Of a DNA stretch of 64,000 nt, positions 44,195-54,189 are shown piece by piece. Location of the stretch: positions 3,658,001 through 3,722,000 of the forward strand of contig NZ_CP014015.2 in assembly GCF_001559075.2 (NCBI RefSeq). The letters run 5' to 3'. Origin of the DNA: Citrobacter amalonaticus (GTDB lineage: Bacteria > Pseudomonadota > Gammaproteobacteria > Enterobacterales > Enterobacteriaceae). Both the position numbers and the translations under genes were made by a program. The notes below the pieces were generated by a model. That model was not told where the DNA came from. It worked only from the letters and a program-made list of their open reading frames with translations, and did no database searches. Each line of letters starts with the position of its first letter. The stretch's first letter is position 1.

Positions 44195-46459
44195 ATGAAA
44201 TTAACGACGGTCAGTCTGTGTGCATTAGGGGGGATTTTCCCTTTATTTTTGCTACCTGCACTGCCGGGGGAATGGGTGGTTAGCCTTCTGTTTGTGCTGG
44301 CCTGTCTGCTAGGCCTGCTCCGCTGGAAAGTGGCACAGTTCGCCGGGCTTCTCCTGCTGTTTTTTCTCTGGGGCGTCATGGCGGCGAAACAGTCGCTGTG
44401 GGCGGGAAATACGTTGCCCGTCGCCACGCAGGAGACCATCGTCGAGCTTACGGCTACGGATAACATGACCACGCATGCCGGGCTGATCACGCATCTTAAT
44501 GGGCATCGTCTTTTCCCTGCCGTCGGGATTGTGCTTTATAACCAATATTTGCCGATCGCGCCGTGCGCGGGACAACGTTGGGCGATGACGCTGAAGGTTC
44601 GCGCCATGCATGGCGAGTTGAATGACGGCGGATTTGATAGCCAGCGTTATGCCCTGGCACAGCATCAATCGCTCACTGGCCGCTTTTTACAGGCAAAGGT
44701 TGTCGACAGCAAATGCAGTTGGCGAGCCCGCTATCTCGCCTCGTTAACGGCCTCTCTGGAAAACTATCCCTGGCAGCAGGTGATCCTGGGTCTGGGGATG
44801 GGGGAACGCCTGCTGGTGCCACAGGAGGTCAAAGCGCTCATGCGTGATACCGGTACGGCGCATCTGATGGCGATTTCCGGTCTGCATATCGCTTTTGCGG
44901 CTTTACTGGCAGCCGCTCTGATTCGCGGCGTGCAGTTTCTGCTTCCGGTCGGTGCAATCCGCTGGCAACACCCGCTGATCGGTGGACTTATTTGCGCTGC
45001 GTTTTACGCCTGGTTGACCGGATTACAACCTCCGGCGCTGCGTACGGTGGTGGCGCTGCTGGTGTGGGGCGCACTAAAATTAAGCGGGCGGCAATGGAGT
45101 GGATGGTCAGTCTGGTGCTGCTGTCTGGCGGCTATTCTGGTTGTCGATCCCGTCGCCGCGATCTCGCAAAGCCTGTGGCTTTCGGCCTTTGCCGTTGCGG
45201 CTCTGTTATTCTGGTATCAATGGTTTCCTTGCCCTACCTGGCCCACATCACGCGCCGGGCGCTTGCTGGTTGAACTGGCACATCTGCAACTGGGGATTAC
45301 CCTGTTGCTCTTGCCGTTACAAATCGCACTGTTTCACGGCATCAGCCTGACATCGTTTGCCGCCAATCTGTTTGCTGTTCCACTGGTTACGTTTGTCAGC
45401 GTCCCGCTGATCCTCGCCGGAATGGTGGCCCATCTCACTGGTCCGCTGCTTCTTGAGGGCGGACTCTGGTATCTGGCCGATCGCTCACTGGCCGCACTAT
45501 TCTGGGCGCTCAATCATTTGCCTGCGGGGTGGATCAACGTTGATGCCCGTTGGCAGTGGCTGGTCTTTGCTCCCTGGCTGATGCTACCCGGCTGGCGGTT
45601 TATCGCCTGGCGCGTTTTCCCCGGTCTCTGTCTGGCGACGCTGGCGTTACTGAGCTGGCCGTTCTGGAGTCCGGTACGTACTGACGCCTGGCAGGTACAC
45701 ATGCTGGATGTCGGGCAGGGGTTGGCGATAGTTATAGCCCGCAATGGTAAAGCGTTACTCTATGATACCGGGCTGGCCTGGCCGGGAGGTGACAGCGCAC
45801 AGCAGATGATTATTCCGTGGCTGCGCTGGCACCACTTGCAGCCAGAAGGGATTATTCTCAGCCATGAGCATCTCGACCATCGCGGTGGACTACACTCTTT
45901 GCAGGCAACCTGGCCAACGCTTTGGGTGCGCAGTCCGTTAGGCTGGCAGGGGCATTTGCCGTGTTATCGCGGTGAGATGTGGCAATGGCAGGGACTGCGT
46001 TTTAGCGCGCACTGGCCGTTGAAAGGAGACCCGACGCAGGGGAATAACCATTCCTGCGTCGTAAAGATTGATGATGGTACGCACAGTATTCTGCTGACGG
46101 GCGATATAGAGTCCCCCGCGGAACTGAAAATGCTCAGTCATTACTGGCAGCACCTTACGGCGACGGCAATCCAGGTACCGCACCATGGCAGCAGTACCTC
46201 GTCTTCATTGGCGTTACTTCAACGCGCGAGTGGCAAGGTGGCGCTGGTCTCCGCCTCACGCTATAACGCCTGGCGACTGCCGTCATGGAAGGTGAAGCAG
46301 CGCTATCTGCAACAGGGTTACCAATGGTGTGATACCCCGCATCAGGGGCAAATTTCGCTGGATTTTTCAACACAGGGCTGGCAGGTCACCAGCCTGCGGG
46401 AGCAAATTTTACCTCGTTGGTATCATCAGTGGTTTGGCGTGTCAGACGATAACGGGTAG
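44195..46459 (+). CDS. ycaI: YcaI, ComEC/Rec2-family DNA-uptake channel protein
   Basis: 754 residues. Several membrane helices, the ComEC core (ILGLGMGERLLVPQEVKALM, then TGTAHLMAISGLHIAF), and a C-terminal metallo-beta-lactamase-like domain with SHEHLDHRGG, SILLTGDIE and QVPHHGSSTSS. ComEC carries single-stranded DNA across the inner membrane in competent bacteria. The E. coli protein supports DNA use as nutrient but natural transformation is not established. GGAGG five bases before the ATG at 44195 decides the start over a GTG at 44189. It lies 36 bases before msbA. Confidence 0.95.
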   Translation: MKLTTVSLCALGGIFPLFLLPALPGEWVVSLLFVLACLLGLLRWKVAQFAGLLLLFFLWGVMAAKQSLWAGNTLPVATQETIVELTATDNMTTHAGLITHLNGHRLFPAVGIVLYNQYLPIAPCAGQRWAMTLKVRAMHGELNDGGFDSQRYALAQHQSLTGRFLQAKVVDSKCSWRARYLASLTASLENYPWQQVILGLGMGERLLVPQEVKALMRDTGTAHLMAISGLHIAFAALLAAALIRGVQFLLPVGAIRWQHPLIGGLICAAFYAWLTGLQPPALRTVVALLVWGALKLSGRQWSGWSVWCCCLAAILVVDPVAAISQSLWLSAFAVAALLFWYQWFPCPTWPTSRAGRLLVELAHLQLGITLLLLPLQIALFHGISLTSFAANLFAVPLVTFVSVPLILAGMVAHLTGPLLLEGGLWYLADRSLAALFWALNHLPAGWINVDARWQWLVFAPWLMLPGWRFIAWRVFPGLCLATLALLSWPFWSPVRTDAWQVHMLDVGQGLAIVIARNGKALLYDTGLAWPGGDSAQQMIIPWLRWHHLQPEGIILSHEHLDHRGGLHSLQATWPTLWVRSPLGWQGHLPCYRGEMWQWQGLRFSAHWPLKGDPTQGNNHSCVVKIDDGTHSILLTGDIESPAELKMLSHYWQHLTATAIQVPHHGSSTSSSLALLQRASGKVALVSASRYNAWRLPSWKVKQRYLQQGYQWCDTPHQGQISLDFSTQGWQVTSLREQILPRWYHQWFGVSDDNG

Positions 46460-46495
46460 AATATGCGGCTATTTCAACAGATGCTGGTTTCTTGA

Positions 46496-48244
46496 ATGCA
46501 TAACGATAAAGATCTCTCTACGTGGCAGACGTTTCGCCGACTGTGGCCAACCATTGCGCCTTTCAAATCGGGTCTGATCGTGGCGGGTGTTGCGTTAATC
46601 CTCAACGCGGCCAGCGATACCTTCATGTTATCGCTCCTCAAACCATTACTGGACGATGGTTTTGGTAAAACAGATCGCTCAGTGTTGCTTTGGATGCCGC
46701 TGGTGGTTATTGGGCTGATGATATTACGTGGTATCACCAGCTATATCTCCAGCTACTGTATTTCCTGGGTATCCGGCAAAGTGGTGATGACCATGCGTCG
46801 TCGCCTGTTTGGTCATATGATGGGAATGCCGGTTTCCTTCTTTGACAAGCAATCCACCGGCACGCTGCTGTCTCGTATTACTTACGATTCTGAACAGGTC
46901 GCCTCTTCGTCTTCCGGTGCGCTGATTACCGTTGTGCGCGAAGGCGCATCGATTATCGGCCTGTTCATCATGATGTTCTATTACAGCTGGCAGCTGTCGA
47001 TCATCCTGGTTGTGCTGGCACCTATTGTGTCGATCGCGATTCGCGTAGTCTCGAAACGTTTTCGTGCTATCAGTAAGAACATGCAGAATACGATGGGGCA
47101 GGTGACGACCAGCGCGGAGCAGATGCTCAAAGGCCACAAAGAGGTACTGATCTTCGGTGGTCAGGGAGTGGAAACGAAGCGCTTCGACAAAGTCAGTAAC
47201 AAGATGCGTTTGCAGGGGATGAAGATGGTTTCTGCCTCTTCCATTTCCGATCCTATCATCCAGTTAATTGCTTCACTGGCGCTGGCGTTTGTGCTGTACG
47301 CGGCCAGCTTCCCAAGCGTGATGGACAGCCTGACGGCAGGGACAATCACCGTGGTCTTCTCCTCAATGATCGCCCTGATGCGTCCGCTGAAGTCGTTGAC
47401 CAACGTTAACGCTCAGTTTCAGCGCGGGATGGCCGCGTGCCAGACTTTATTTGCCATCCTGGATAGCGAGCAGGAAAAAGACGAAGGTAAACGCGTGATT
47501 GAGCGTGCGACCGGCGATCTGGAATTCCGCAATGTCACCTTTACCTATCCAGGCCGTGAAGTGCCGGCGCTGCGCAACATCAACCTGAAAATTCCGGCGG
47601 GTAAAACCGTTGCGCTGGTGGGCCGTTCAGGTTCCGGTAAATCAACCATTGCCAGCCTGATCACGCGTTTCTATGACATCAATGAAGGCGAGATCCTGAT
47701 GGATGGTCACGATCTGCGTGAGTACACCCTGGCCTCGTTACGTAATCAGGTCGCACTGGTGTCGCAGAACGTGCATCTGTTCAACGACACAGTGGCGAAT
47801 AACATTGCCTACGCGCGAACTGAGCAGTATAGCCGTGAGCAGATCGAAGAAGCGGCTCGTATGGCTTATGCCATGGACTTTATCAATAAGATGGATGACG
47901 GACTTGACACGGTGATCGGTGAAAACGGCGTGCTGCTTTCCGGTGGTCAACGCCAACGTATCGCCATTGCGCGCGCCTTGCTGCGTGACAGCCCGATTCT
48001 GATCCTTGATGAAGCTACGTCAGCGCTGGATACCGAATCTGAGCGCGCCATTCAGGCGGCGCTGGACGAACTGCAGAAAAACCGCACCTCGCTGGTGATT
48101 GCGCACCGTCTTTCAACCATCGAACAGGCCGATGAAATTGTGGTCGTGGAAGATGGGCTGATTGTGGAGCGTGGTACGCACAACGCGCTGCTGGAACACC
48201 GCGGCGTCTACGCGCAACTGCACAAAATGCAATTTGGTCAATGA
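46496..48244 (+). CDS. msbA: MsbA, lipid A flippase
   Basis: 582 residues, a full ABC half-transporter: six helices (about 1-320), then Walker A GRSGSGKST, signature LSGGQRQR and Walker B ILILDEATSALD. It flips lipid A-core across the inner membrane and is essential in E. coli. It overlaps lpxK by four bases (ATGA), so the two are translated together. Confidence 0.98.
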   Translation: MHNDKDLSTWQTFRRLWPTIAPFKSGLIVAGVALILNAASDTFMLSLLKPLLDDGFGKTDRSVLLWMPLVVIGLMILRGITSYISSYCISWVSGKVVMTMRRRLFGHMMGMPVSFFDKQSTGTLLSRITYDSEQVASSSSGALITVVREGASIIGLFIMMFYYSWQLSIILVVLAPIVSIAIRVVSKRFRAISKNMQNTMGQVTTSAEQMLKGHKEVLIFGGQGVETKRFDKVSNKMRLQGMKMVSASSISDPIIQLIASLALAFVLYAASFPSVMDSLTAGTITVVFSSMIALMRPLKSLTNVNAQFQRGMAACQTLFAILDSEQEKDEGKRVIERATGDLEFRNVTFTYPGREVPALRNINLKIPAGKTVALVGRSGSGKSTIASLITRFYDINEGEILMDGHDLREYTLASLRNQVALVSQNVHLFNDTVANNIAYARTEQYSREQIEEAARMAYAMDFINKMDDGLDTVIGENGVLLSGGQRQRIAIARALLRDSPILILDEATSALDTESERAIQAALDELQKNRTSLVIAHRLSTIEQADEIVVVEDGLIVERGTHNALLEHRGVYAQLHKMQFGQ

Positions 48245-49218
48245 TCGCACGCATCTGGTCCGGTGAGTCGCCCTTGTGGCGACTGTTACTCCCACTCTCC
48301 TGGCTATACGGCCTGGTGAGCGGGGCGATCCGTCTGTGCTACACGCTCGGGATCAAACGCGCCTGGCGCGCACCGGTGCCGGTGGTGGTGGTCGGTAACC
48401 TGACTGCGGGCGGCAACGGCAAAACGCCGGTAGTGATCTGGCTGGTGGAACAACTCCAGCAGCGCGGTCTTCGCGTTGGGGTGGTTTCTCGTGGTTATGG
48501 CGGTAAAGCGGCGTCCTATCCCTTGCTGCTGAATGCCGAAACCACCACGGCGGAAGCCGGTGATGAACCGGTGCTGATTTATCAGCGCACCGGCGCGCCG
48601 GTTGCCGTATCGCCCAACCGGGCTGACGCGGTTAAGGCGATTCTGGCGCATCACGATGTGCAGATTATCGTTACCGATGATGGTCTTCAGCACTACCGTC
48701 TGGCCCGCGATGTCGAGATAGTGGTGGTTGATGGCGTTCGTCGCTTCGGCAACGGCTGGTGGCTACCGGCAGGTCCGATGCGGGAGCGGGCTGGTCGCCT
48801 GAAAACGGTGGATGCGGTTATCGTCAATGGCGGTATCCCGCAGGCGGGAGAGATCCCGATGCATCTGGCGCCAGGACTGGCCGTGAACCTGCGTACCGGT
48901 GAGCGTCGTGACGTCGCGCAACTGCAAAATGTCGTGGCAATGGCCGGTATTGGTCATCCGCCGCGCTTTTTTGCCACGTTAGAGGCCTGTGGCGTACAGC
49001 CGCAGAAATGTGTTCCGCTGGCGGATCATCAGGCATTGACTTCGCGTGATGTCAACGGCTTACTGAACAGGTCGCAAACGCTGGTCATGACGGAGAAGGA
49101 CGCCGTGAAGTGCCGCGCCTTTGCGGAAGACAACTGGTGGTATCTTCCTGTCGATGCACATTTATCGGGGACTGAACCTGAGACATTACTCGAAAAATTG
49201 ATCTCGCTGACGTGTTAG
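48241..49218 (+). CDS. lpxK: LpxK, lipid A 4'-kinase
   Basis: 325 residues (328 in E. coli). The P-loop is in GNLTAGGNGKTPV near residue 57, followed by SRGYGGK and DDGLQHYRLARDVEIVVVDG. It adds the 4' phosphate to the disaccharide precursor of lipid A at the inner membrane. Start overlaps the msbA stop by ATGA. Confidence 0.97.
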   Translation: MIARIWSGESPLWRLLLPLSWLYGLVSGAIRLCYTLGIKRAWRAPVPVVVVGNLTAGGNGKTPVVIWLVEQLQQRGLRVGVVSRGYGGKAASYPLLLNAETTTAEAGDEPVLIYQRTGAPVAVSPNRADAVKAILAHHDVQIIVTDDGLQHYRLARDVEIVVVDGVRRFGNGWWLPAGPMRERAGRLKTVDAVIVNGGIPQAGEIPMHLAPGLAVNLRTGERRDVAQLQNVVAMAGIGHPPRFFATLEACGVQPQKCVPLADHQALTSRDVNGLLNRSQTLVMTEKDAVKCRAFAEDNWWYLPVDAHLSGTEPETLLEKLISLTC

Positions 49219-49259
49219 CGCACCACCATGACGGCAGCGTACAAATGAGGGAATCATGA

Positions 49260-50492
49260 ATGTCGTTGCCGTACCTCTCACTTACGGATGCCCGTAACCT
49301 TCATCTCGCTGCTCAGGGATTGTTAAAAAAACCACGCCGTCGTGCGCTGGCAAGCGATATCCTGCCGACGATTACCCGTATGTCGCTGCTGCAAATCGAT
49401 ACCATCAATATTGTCGCCCGCAGCCCCTACCTTGTGTTGTTCAGCCGACTGGGCAATTACACCACACAGTGGCTGGATGATGCGTTGACGCAGGGTGAAC
49501 TGATGGAGTACTGGGCCCATGAGGCCTGTTTCCTGCCGCGTAGTGATTTTACGCTGATACGCCACCGGATGCTGGCACCTGAAAAAATGGGCTGGAAGTA
49601 CCAGGCTGCGTGGATGAAAGAACATGCCGGCGAAATTGAGCAACTGTTGCAGCATATCCATCAAAATGGACCAGTACGCTCGGCGGACTTTGAGCATCCG
49701 CGTAAAGGCAACAGCGGCTGGTGGGACTGGAAGCCGCACAAGCTGCATCTGGAAGGGCTGTTTACGGCAGGAAAAGTGATGGTGATTGAACGACGCAATT
49801 TCCAGCGCGTGTACGATCTCACGCATCGCGTGATGCCACACTGGGATGACGAACGCGATTTGCTACCCCGGACACAAGCAGAGTCTGTCATGCTGGACAA
49901 CAGTGCGCGCAGCCTGGGCATTTTTCGTGAGCAGTGGCTGGCAGATTACTACCGTCTGAAACGTCCTGAATTACAAAACTGGCGCGACGTGCGGGCTGAA
50001 CAGCAGCACATCATTCCGGTAGAGGTCGAAAATCTTGGTCGGCTGTGGTTGCATGCGGATTTGCTGCCGCTGCTTGAACAGGCGCAGACAGGAAAGCTGA
50101 CAGCGACGCATAGCGCGGTACTGTCGCCGTTTGATCCGGTAGTTTGGGACCGAAAACGTGCGGAGCAACTGTTCGATTTCAGCTATCGGCTGGAGTGCTA
50201 CACGCCAGCTCCGAAGCGCCAGTATGGTTATTTTGTCCTGCCTTTACTGCACCGGGGTCAGTTGGTGGGACGGATGGACGCCAAAATGCACCGTAAAACG
50301 GGCGTGCTGGAAGTGATTTCTCTCTATCTGCAGGAAGGCGTAAAGCCGGGGGGGACGCTGCAAAACGGGTTACAGCAGGCGATAACCGATTTTGCTCGCT
50401 GGCAGAATGCGGTTCGCGTAACGCTGGGTCACTGTCCGGAAGGGATATTTACGCAATGTCGGCAGGGGTGGGAAATAGACGCAGTCGCATGA
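49260..50492 (+). CDS. ycaQ: YcaQ, DNA interstrand-crosslink glycosylase
   Basis: 410 residues of the HTH_42 family. The catalytic Gln-x-Asp motif is visible as Gln45-Ile-Asp47 in SLLQIDTINIVARSPYLVLF. In E. coli it unhooks nitrogen-mustard type crosslinks, and the related AlkZ acts on azinomycin lesions. ATG at 49256 is out of frame; the ATG at 49260 follows GAGGG. It sits between lpxK and ycaR in the same direction. Confidence 0.96.
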   Translation: MSLPYLSLTDARNLHLAAQGLLKKPRRRALASDILPTITRMSLLQIDTINIVARSPYLVLFSRLGNYTTQWLDDALTQGELMEYWAHEACFLPRSDFTLIRHRMLAPEKMGWKYQAAWMKEHAGEIEQLLQHIHQNGPVRSADFEHPRKGNSGWWDWKPHKLHLEGLFTAGKVMVIERRNFQRVYDLTHRVMPHWDDERDLLPRTQAESVMLDNSARSLGIFREQWLADYYRLKRPELQNWRDVRAEQQHIIPVEVENLGRLWLHADLLPLLEQAQTGKLTATHSAVLSPFDPVVWDRKRAEQLFDFSYRLECYTPAPKRQYGYFVLPLLHRGQLVGRMDAKMHRKTGVLEVISLYLQEGVKPGGTLQNGLQQAITDFARWQNAVRVTLGHCPEGIFTQCRQGWEIDAVA

Positions 50493-50543
50493 GCGAGTAT
50501 GATAAGATTTCCTCATTCATTACCCGGTCCATCTGGAGGAACT

Positions 50544-50726
50544 ATGGATCATCGACTGCTTGAAATCGTTGCCTGCCCGGTCTGTAACGGCAAACTCTGG
50601 TACAACCAGGAAAAACAAGAACTGATCTGCAAACTGGATAACCTCGCTTTTCCGTTGCGCGATGGCATTCCCGTTTTGCTGGAAACCGAGGCCCGCGTAT
50701 TAGCGGCTGATGAGCGTAAATCATGA
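50544..50726 (+). CDS. ycaR: YcaR, Trm112-like small protein
   Basis: 60 residues, with one zinc-type Cys pair (ACPVCNGKL) and a single later Cys (LICKLDNL), then AFPLRDGIPVLLETEAR, the Trm112-like ending. Function not known; it is regularly next to kdsB. The start at 50544 follows GGAGGAAC. The end overlaps the kdsB start by four bases. Confidence 0.95.
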   Translation: MDHRLLEIVACPVCNGKLWYNQEKQELICKLDNLAFPLRDGIPVLLETEARVLAADERKS

Positions 50727-51469
50727 GTTTTGTCGTCATTATTCCTGCCCGCTACGCCTCCACGCGTCTGCCGGGTAAACCGTTGCAGGATATCAACGGT
50801 AAACCGATGATTGTGCATGTGCTGGAACGCGCCCGTGAATCCGGCGCTGAGCGCATTATCGTCGCGACCGATCATGAAGACGTCGCACGCGCCGTTGAAG
50901 CAGCCGGTGGGGAAGTGTGCATGACCCGCGTCGATCACCAGTCCGGGACAGAACGTCTGGCTGAGGTGGTCGAGAAGTGTGGTTTCAGCGATGACACCGT
51001 GATTGTCAACGTGCAGGGTGATGAGCCGATGATCCCGGCCATCATTATTCGCCAGGTGGCAGAAAACCTGGCGCAGCGTCAGGTTGGAATGGCCACGCTC
51101 GCGGCACCGATTCATAGCGCAGAAGAGGCGTTCAATCCGAATGCAGTGAAGGTGGTACTGGATGCCGAAGGCTATGCGCTGTATTTCTCGCGTGCGACGA
51201 TCCCCTGGGATCGCGATCGTTTTGCGAAAAGCCGCGAGACCGTTAGCGATAATTTCCTGCGCCACCTCGGCATTTACGGTTACCGCGCCGGCTTTATCCG
51301 CCGCTATGTGAGCTGGCAGCCCAGCCCGCTGGAAAACATCGAGATGCTGGAGCAACTCCGCGTGCTGTGGTACGGCGAAAAAATCCATGTGGCCGTGGCA
51401 AAAGAAGTGCCTGGTACCGGTGTTGATACCGCAGAAGACCTCGAGCGCGTTCGCGCTGAAATGCGTTAA
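50723..51469 (+). CDS. kdsB: KdsB, CMP-Kdo synthetase
   Basis: 248 residues, the family length. The nucleotidyltransferase start is VVIIPARYASTRLPGKPL. IIVATDHEDVA and NVQGDEPMIP carry the CTP and metal sites. It activates Kdo for the inner core of lipopolysaccharide. It overlaps ycaR by ATGA. A long perfect hairpin follows. Confidence 0.98.
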   Translation: MSFVVIIPARYASTRLPGKPLQDINGKPMIVHVLERARESGAERIIVATDHEDVARAVEAAGGEVCMTRVDHQSGTERLAEVVEKCGFSDDTVIVNVQGDEPMIPAIIIRQVAENLAQRQVGMATLAAPIHSAEEAFNPNAVKVVLDAEGYALYFSRATIPWDRDRFAKSRETVSDNFLRHLGIYGYRAGFIRRYVSWQPSPLENIEMLEQLRVLWYGEKIHVAVAKEVPGTGVDTAEDLERVRAEMR

Positions 51470-51476
51470 TTTTCTT

Positions 51477-51512
51477 TACGACACTCCGCTCTGTAGTGAG
51501 AGGAGTGTCGTA
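51477..51512 (+). terminator. Hairpin after kdsB
   Basis: An 11-bp perfect inverted repeat (51477-51487 with 51502-51512) with a 14-base loop, 7 bases after the stop. There is no T run directly after, so termination may be Rho-assisted or the stem may protect the RNA end. Confidence 0.6.
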
Positions 51513-51621
51513 CCGTTACGATTTTCCACGTTTTTTCTTTTCAACAATTGATCTCATCTGGGTGACATCCGTCGGTGTGGCGCTCATTATAAAAGCAGTA
51601 GCTTTTATGAGGGCAATCTGA

Positions 51622-52515
51622 ATGGAACAGCTGCGCGCCGAATTAAGTCATTTACTAGGCGAAAAACTGAGCCGCATTGAATGCGTGAATGAAAAAGTCG
51701 ACACAGCACTGTGGTCGCTCTATGACAGCCAGGGCAACCCGATGCCGCTGATGGCCCAAAGTTTCACCACGCCGGGAGTCGCACAACAACTGGCCTGGAA
51801 AACCACCATGTTAGCGCGTAGCGGCACTGTGCGAATGCCGGTCATTTACGGGGTGATGACTCACGATGAACATCCCGGTCCGGATGTCTTACTGCTGGAA
51901 CGTCTGCGCGGCGTCCCGGTTGAAGCGCCGGCCCGGACGCCGGAGCGCTGGGAGCAGCTCAAAGATCAGATTGTCGAAGGGTTACTGGCCTGGCACCGCC
52001 AGGATAGTCGGGGTTGTGTCGGCGCGGTGGACAATACGCAGGAGAATATCTGGCCTTCCTGGTACCGCCAGCGGGTTGAGGTGCTCTGGAGTACGCTCAA
52101 TCAGTTCAACAACACCGGGCTAACGATGCAGGATAAACGCATTCTGTTTCGCACCCGCGAATGTCTGCCAGCGCTGTTTGAAGGCTTTAACGACAACTGT
52201 GTACTGGTGCATGGCAATTTTAGTCTGCGCAGCATGTTAAAAGACGCCCGGAGCGACCAGCTTCTGGCGATGGTGGGGCCTGGTATTATGCTCTGGGCAC
52301 CACGGGAGTACGAACTGTTCCGGCTGGTAGATAACACACTGGCGGAAGGGCTGCTCTGGCACTACCTGCAACGCGCGCCAGTGGCGGAATCGTTCATCTG
52401 GCGGCGTTGGTTATATGTGTTATGGGATGAAGTTGCGCAACTGGTCAATACCGGGCGCTTTAACCGATCTCATTTTGATCTCGCTGCGAAATCACTTCTG
52501 CCCTGGCTCGCCTGA
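51622..52515 (+). CDS. ycbJ: YcbJ, aminoglycoside-phosphotransferase-like protein
   Basis: 297 residues, the E. coli length. It resembles the APH/choline kinase fold (LVHGNFSLRSMLKD corresponds to the catalytic loop, with the usual Asp replaced by Asn). The substituted residue suggests altered or lost kinase activity. Function unknown. The last 24 bases overlap the end of elyC on the other strand. Confidence 0.94.
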   Translation: MEQLRAELSHLLGEKLSRIECVNEKVDTALWSLYDSQGNPMPLMAQSFTTPGVAQQLAWKTTMLARSGTVRMPVIYGVMTHDEHPGPDVLLLERLRGVPVEAPARTPERWEQLKDQIVEGLLAWHRQDSRGCVGAVDNTQENIWPSWYRQRVEVLWSTLNQFNNTGLTMQDKRILFRTRECLPALFEGFNDNCVLVHGNFSLRSMLKDARSDQLLAMVGPGIMLWAPREYELFRLVDNTLAEGLLWHYLQRAPVAESFIWRRWLYVLWDEVAQLVNTGRFNRSHFDLAAKSLLPWLA

Positions 52516-53271
52516 CGAGCCTTTCAACCGCTGCCAGACTCTTCCTAGCATCTCGTAGCTTGCGCGATCGCTATGCATCAACCATACGGGAGAGGGGATT
52601 GCCCGCTCCCATGGATTCAACGGGGAATCGATAGCCAGTTGATTCGCCGGCGCCGGCAGTGGATTTAACCCGGCCTGCTGAAAGAAAATCATTGCTCGCG
52701 GCAGATGAGAGGCGGAAGTAACCAGCAGGAATGGCGCGTCGCCGATGGCCTGCTTCACGGCAGCAGCTTCTTCCTCTGTATCCTTGGGCTTGTCGAGCGT
52801 AATGATATCTTCTCCCGGCACACCCAACGATTGCGCCACCCGCGCGCCAGCCTCTGCCGTACTCACCGGATTGGTTCTGGCATTCGCGCCGGTAAAAATC
52901 AATTTCGAACCCGGATTAGCCCGCCACAAACGTATTCCCTCATTAAGACGTGGCAAACTGTTGTTAATCAGGTTGGAACTGGGCGCCCACTGTGGATTCC
53001 AGGTATAGCCACCGCCCAGCACGACGATGTATTTGACTTTCTGCGTATCCTGCCAGGTTGGGTAGCTATTTTCTATCGGGCGCAGCAGATGGTCAGCAAC
53101 GGGTTGCAGGCTGAGCAGGAACAGCGCCAGCCAACTAAGGCTGATAAATACCTTGCCGGTTTTCTGAAAACGGCTACACCACAACAGCGCCAGGCCGATA
53201 CCCATCATCAAGAGCAGAAAAGGGAGAGGCAGCAGCATGCCGCCAATCACTTTCTTCAGTGTAAAAAGCAT
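52492..53271 (-). CDS. elyC: ElyC, DUF218 envelope biogenesis factor
   Basis: 259 residues: two N-terminal membrane helices (about 12-60), then the DUF218 domain with YIVVLGGGYTWN, LIFTGANARTNP and LLVTSASHLPRAMIFF. In E. coli it supports peptidoglycan assembly at low temperature, linked to the lipid carrier undecaprenyl phosphate. Convergent with and overlapping ycbJ by 24 bases, so there is no room for a terminator between them. Confidence 0.95.
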   Translation of the reverse strand: MLFTLKKVIGGMLLPLPFLLLMMGIGLALLWCSRFQKTGKVFISLSWLALFLLSLQPVADHLLRPIENSYPTWQDTQKVKYIVVLGGGYTWNPQWAPSSNLINNSLPRLNEGIRLWRANPGSKLIFTGANARTNPVSTAEAGARVAQSLGVPGEDIITLDKPKDTEEEAAAVKQAIGDAPFLLVTSASHLPRAMIFFQQAGLNPLPAPANQLAIDSPLNPWERAIPSPVWLMHSDRASYEMLGRVWQRLKGSSGEPGQK

Positions 53272-53406
53272 CCTTTTTGGTTCCTTTTTTGACCATACAG
53301 CAGAAGAATAATCGCGATATTACACCAGAGAGGTTCATTCTCCGCGCGGGTGTGACAAAATAGCGGTTTTATCAGAGAACACCTAAGCCAGCCTGTGGAG
53401 AGCCCG

Positions 53407-54186
53407 ATGCGGGATCGCAATTTTGATGACATTGCTGAGAAGTTTTCCCGTAATATTTACGGCACCACAAAAGGGCAGCTAAGGCAGGCGATCCTGTGGC
53501 AGGATCTCGACCGTATTCTGGCGGACTTTGGCTCACAACAATTGCGTGTGCTGGACGCTGGCGGCGGTGAAGGACAGACGGCCATTAAAATGGCAGAACG
53601 TGGTCATCACGTGACGTTGTGTGACGTCTCCGCTGAGATGATTGCCCGTGCGCAACGGGCGGCAGAAGCCAAAGGTGTGAGCCACAACATGCATTTTATA
53701 CAATGCGCTGCTCAGGACGTCGCTTCGCATTTGGAAAGCTCCGTTGATCTGATATTGTTTCACGCTGTGCTGGAGTGGGTCGCCGATCCGGTCAGTGTGT
53801 TAGAGACCCTCTGGTCGGTATTGCGTCCCGGTGGCGTACTGTCGTTAATGTTCTACAATGCCAACGGCCTGTTGATGCATAACATGGTGGCGGGGAACTT
53901 TGACTACGTGCAGATAGGGATGCCCAAACGTAAGAAGCGTACCCTGTCGCCAGACTATCCGCGTGAGCCAGAAGAGGTTTACCAGTGGCTGGAACAGATG
54001 GGCTGGCAGATCACCGGGAAAACCGGGGTGCGCGTGTTTCATGATTATCTGCGTGAGAAACATCAGCAGCGTGACTGCTATGAGATATTGCTTGAATTAG
54101 AAACGCGTTACTGTCGCCAGGAGCCGTATGTCAGCCTGGGTCGTTACATTCACGTCACCGCGCGTAAACCGCAGATGCAAGGATAA
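53407..54186 (+). CDS. cmoM: CmoM, tRNA uridine-5-oxyacetate carboxymethyltransferase
   Basis: 259 residues, a class I SAM methyltransferase with motif I LRVLDAGGGEGQTA and motif IV DLILFHAVLEWVAD. It methylates cmo5U34 to mcmo5U in tRNA. Old name smtA. The frame is open from a GTG at 53395, but GGAGAG sits in between and MRDRNFDDIAEKFSRN at 53407 is the family start. First gene of the muk operon, 3 bases before mukF. Confidence 0.96.
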   Translation: MRDRNFDDIAEKFSRNIYGTTKGQLRQAILWQDLDRILADFGSQQLRVLDAGGGEGQTAIKMAERGHHVTLCDVSAEMIARAQRAAEAKGVSHNMHFIQCAAQDVASHLESSVDLILFHAVLEWVADPVSVLETLWSVLRPGGVLSLMFYNANGLLMHNMVAGNFDYVQIGMPKRKKRTLSPDYPREPEEVYQWLEQMGWQITGKTGVRVFHDYLREKHQQRDCYEILLELETRYCRQEPYVSLGRYIHVTARKPQMQG

Positions 54187-54189
54187 CCT

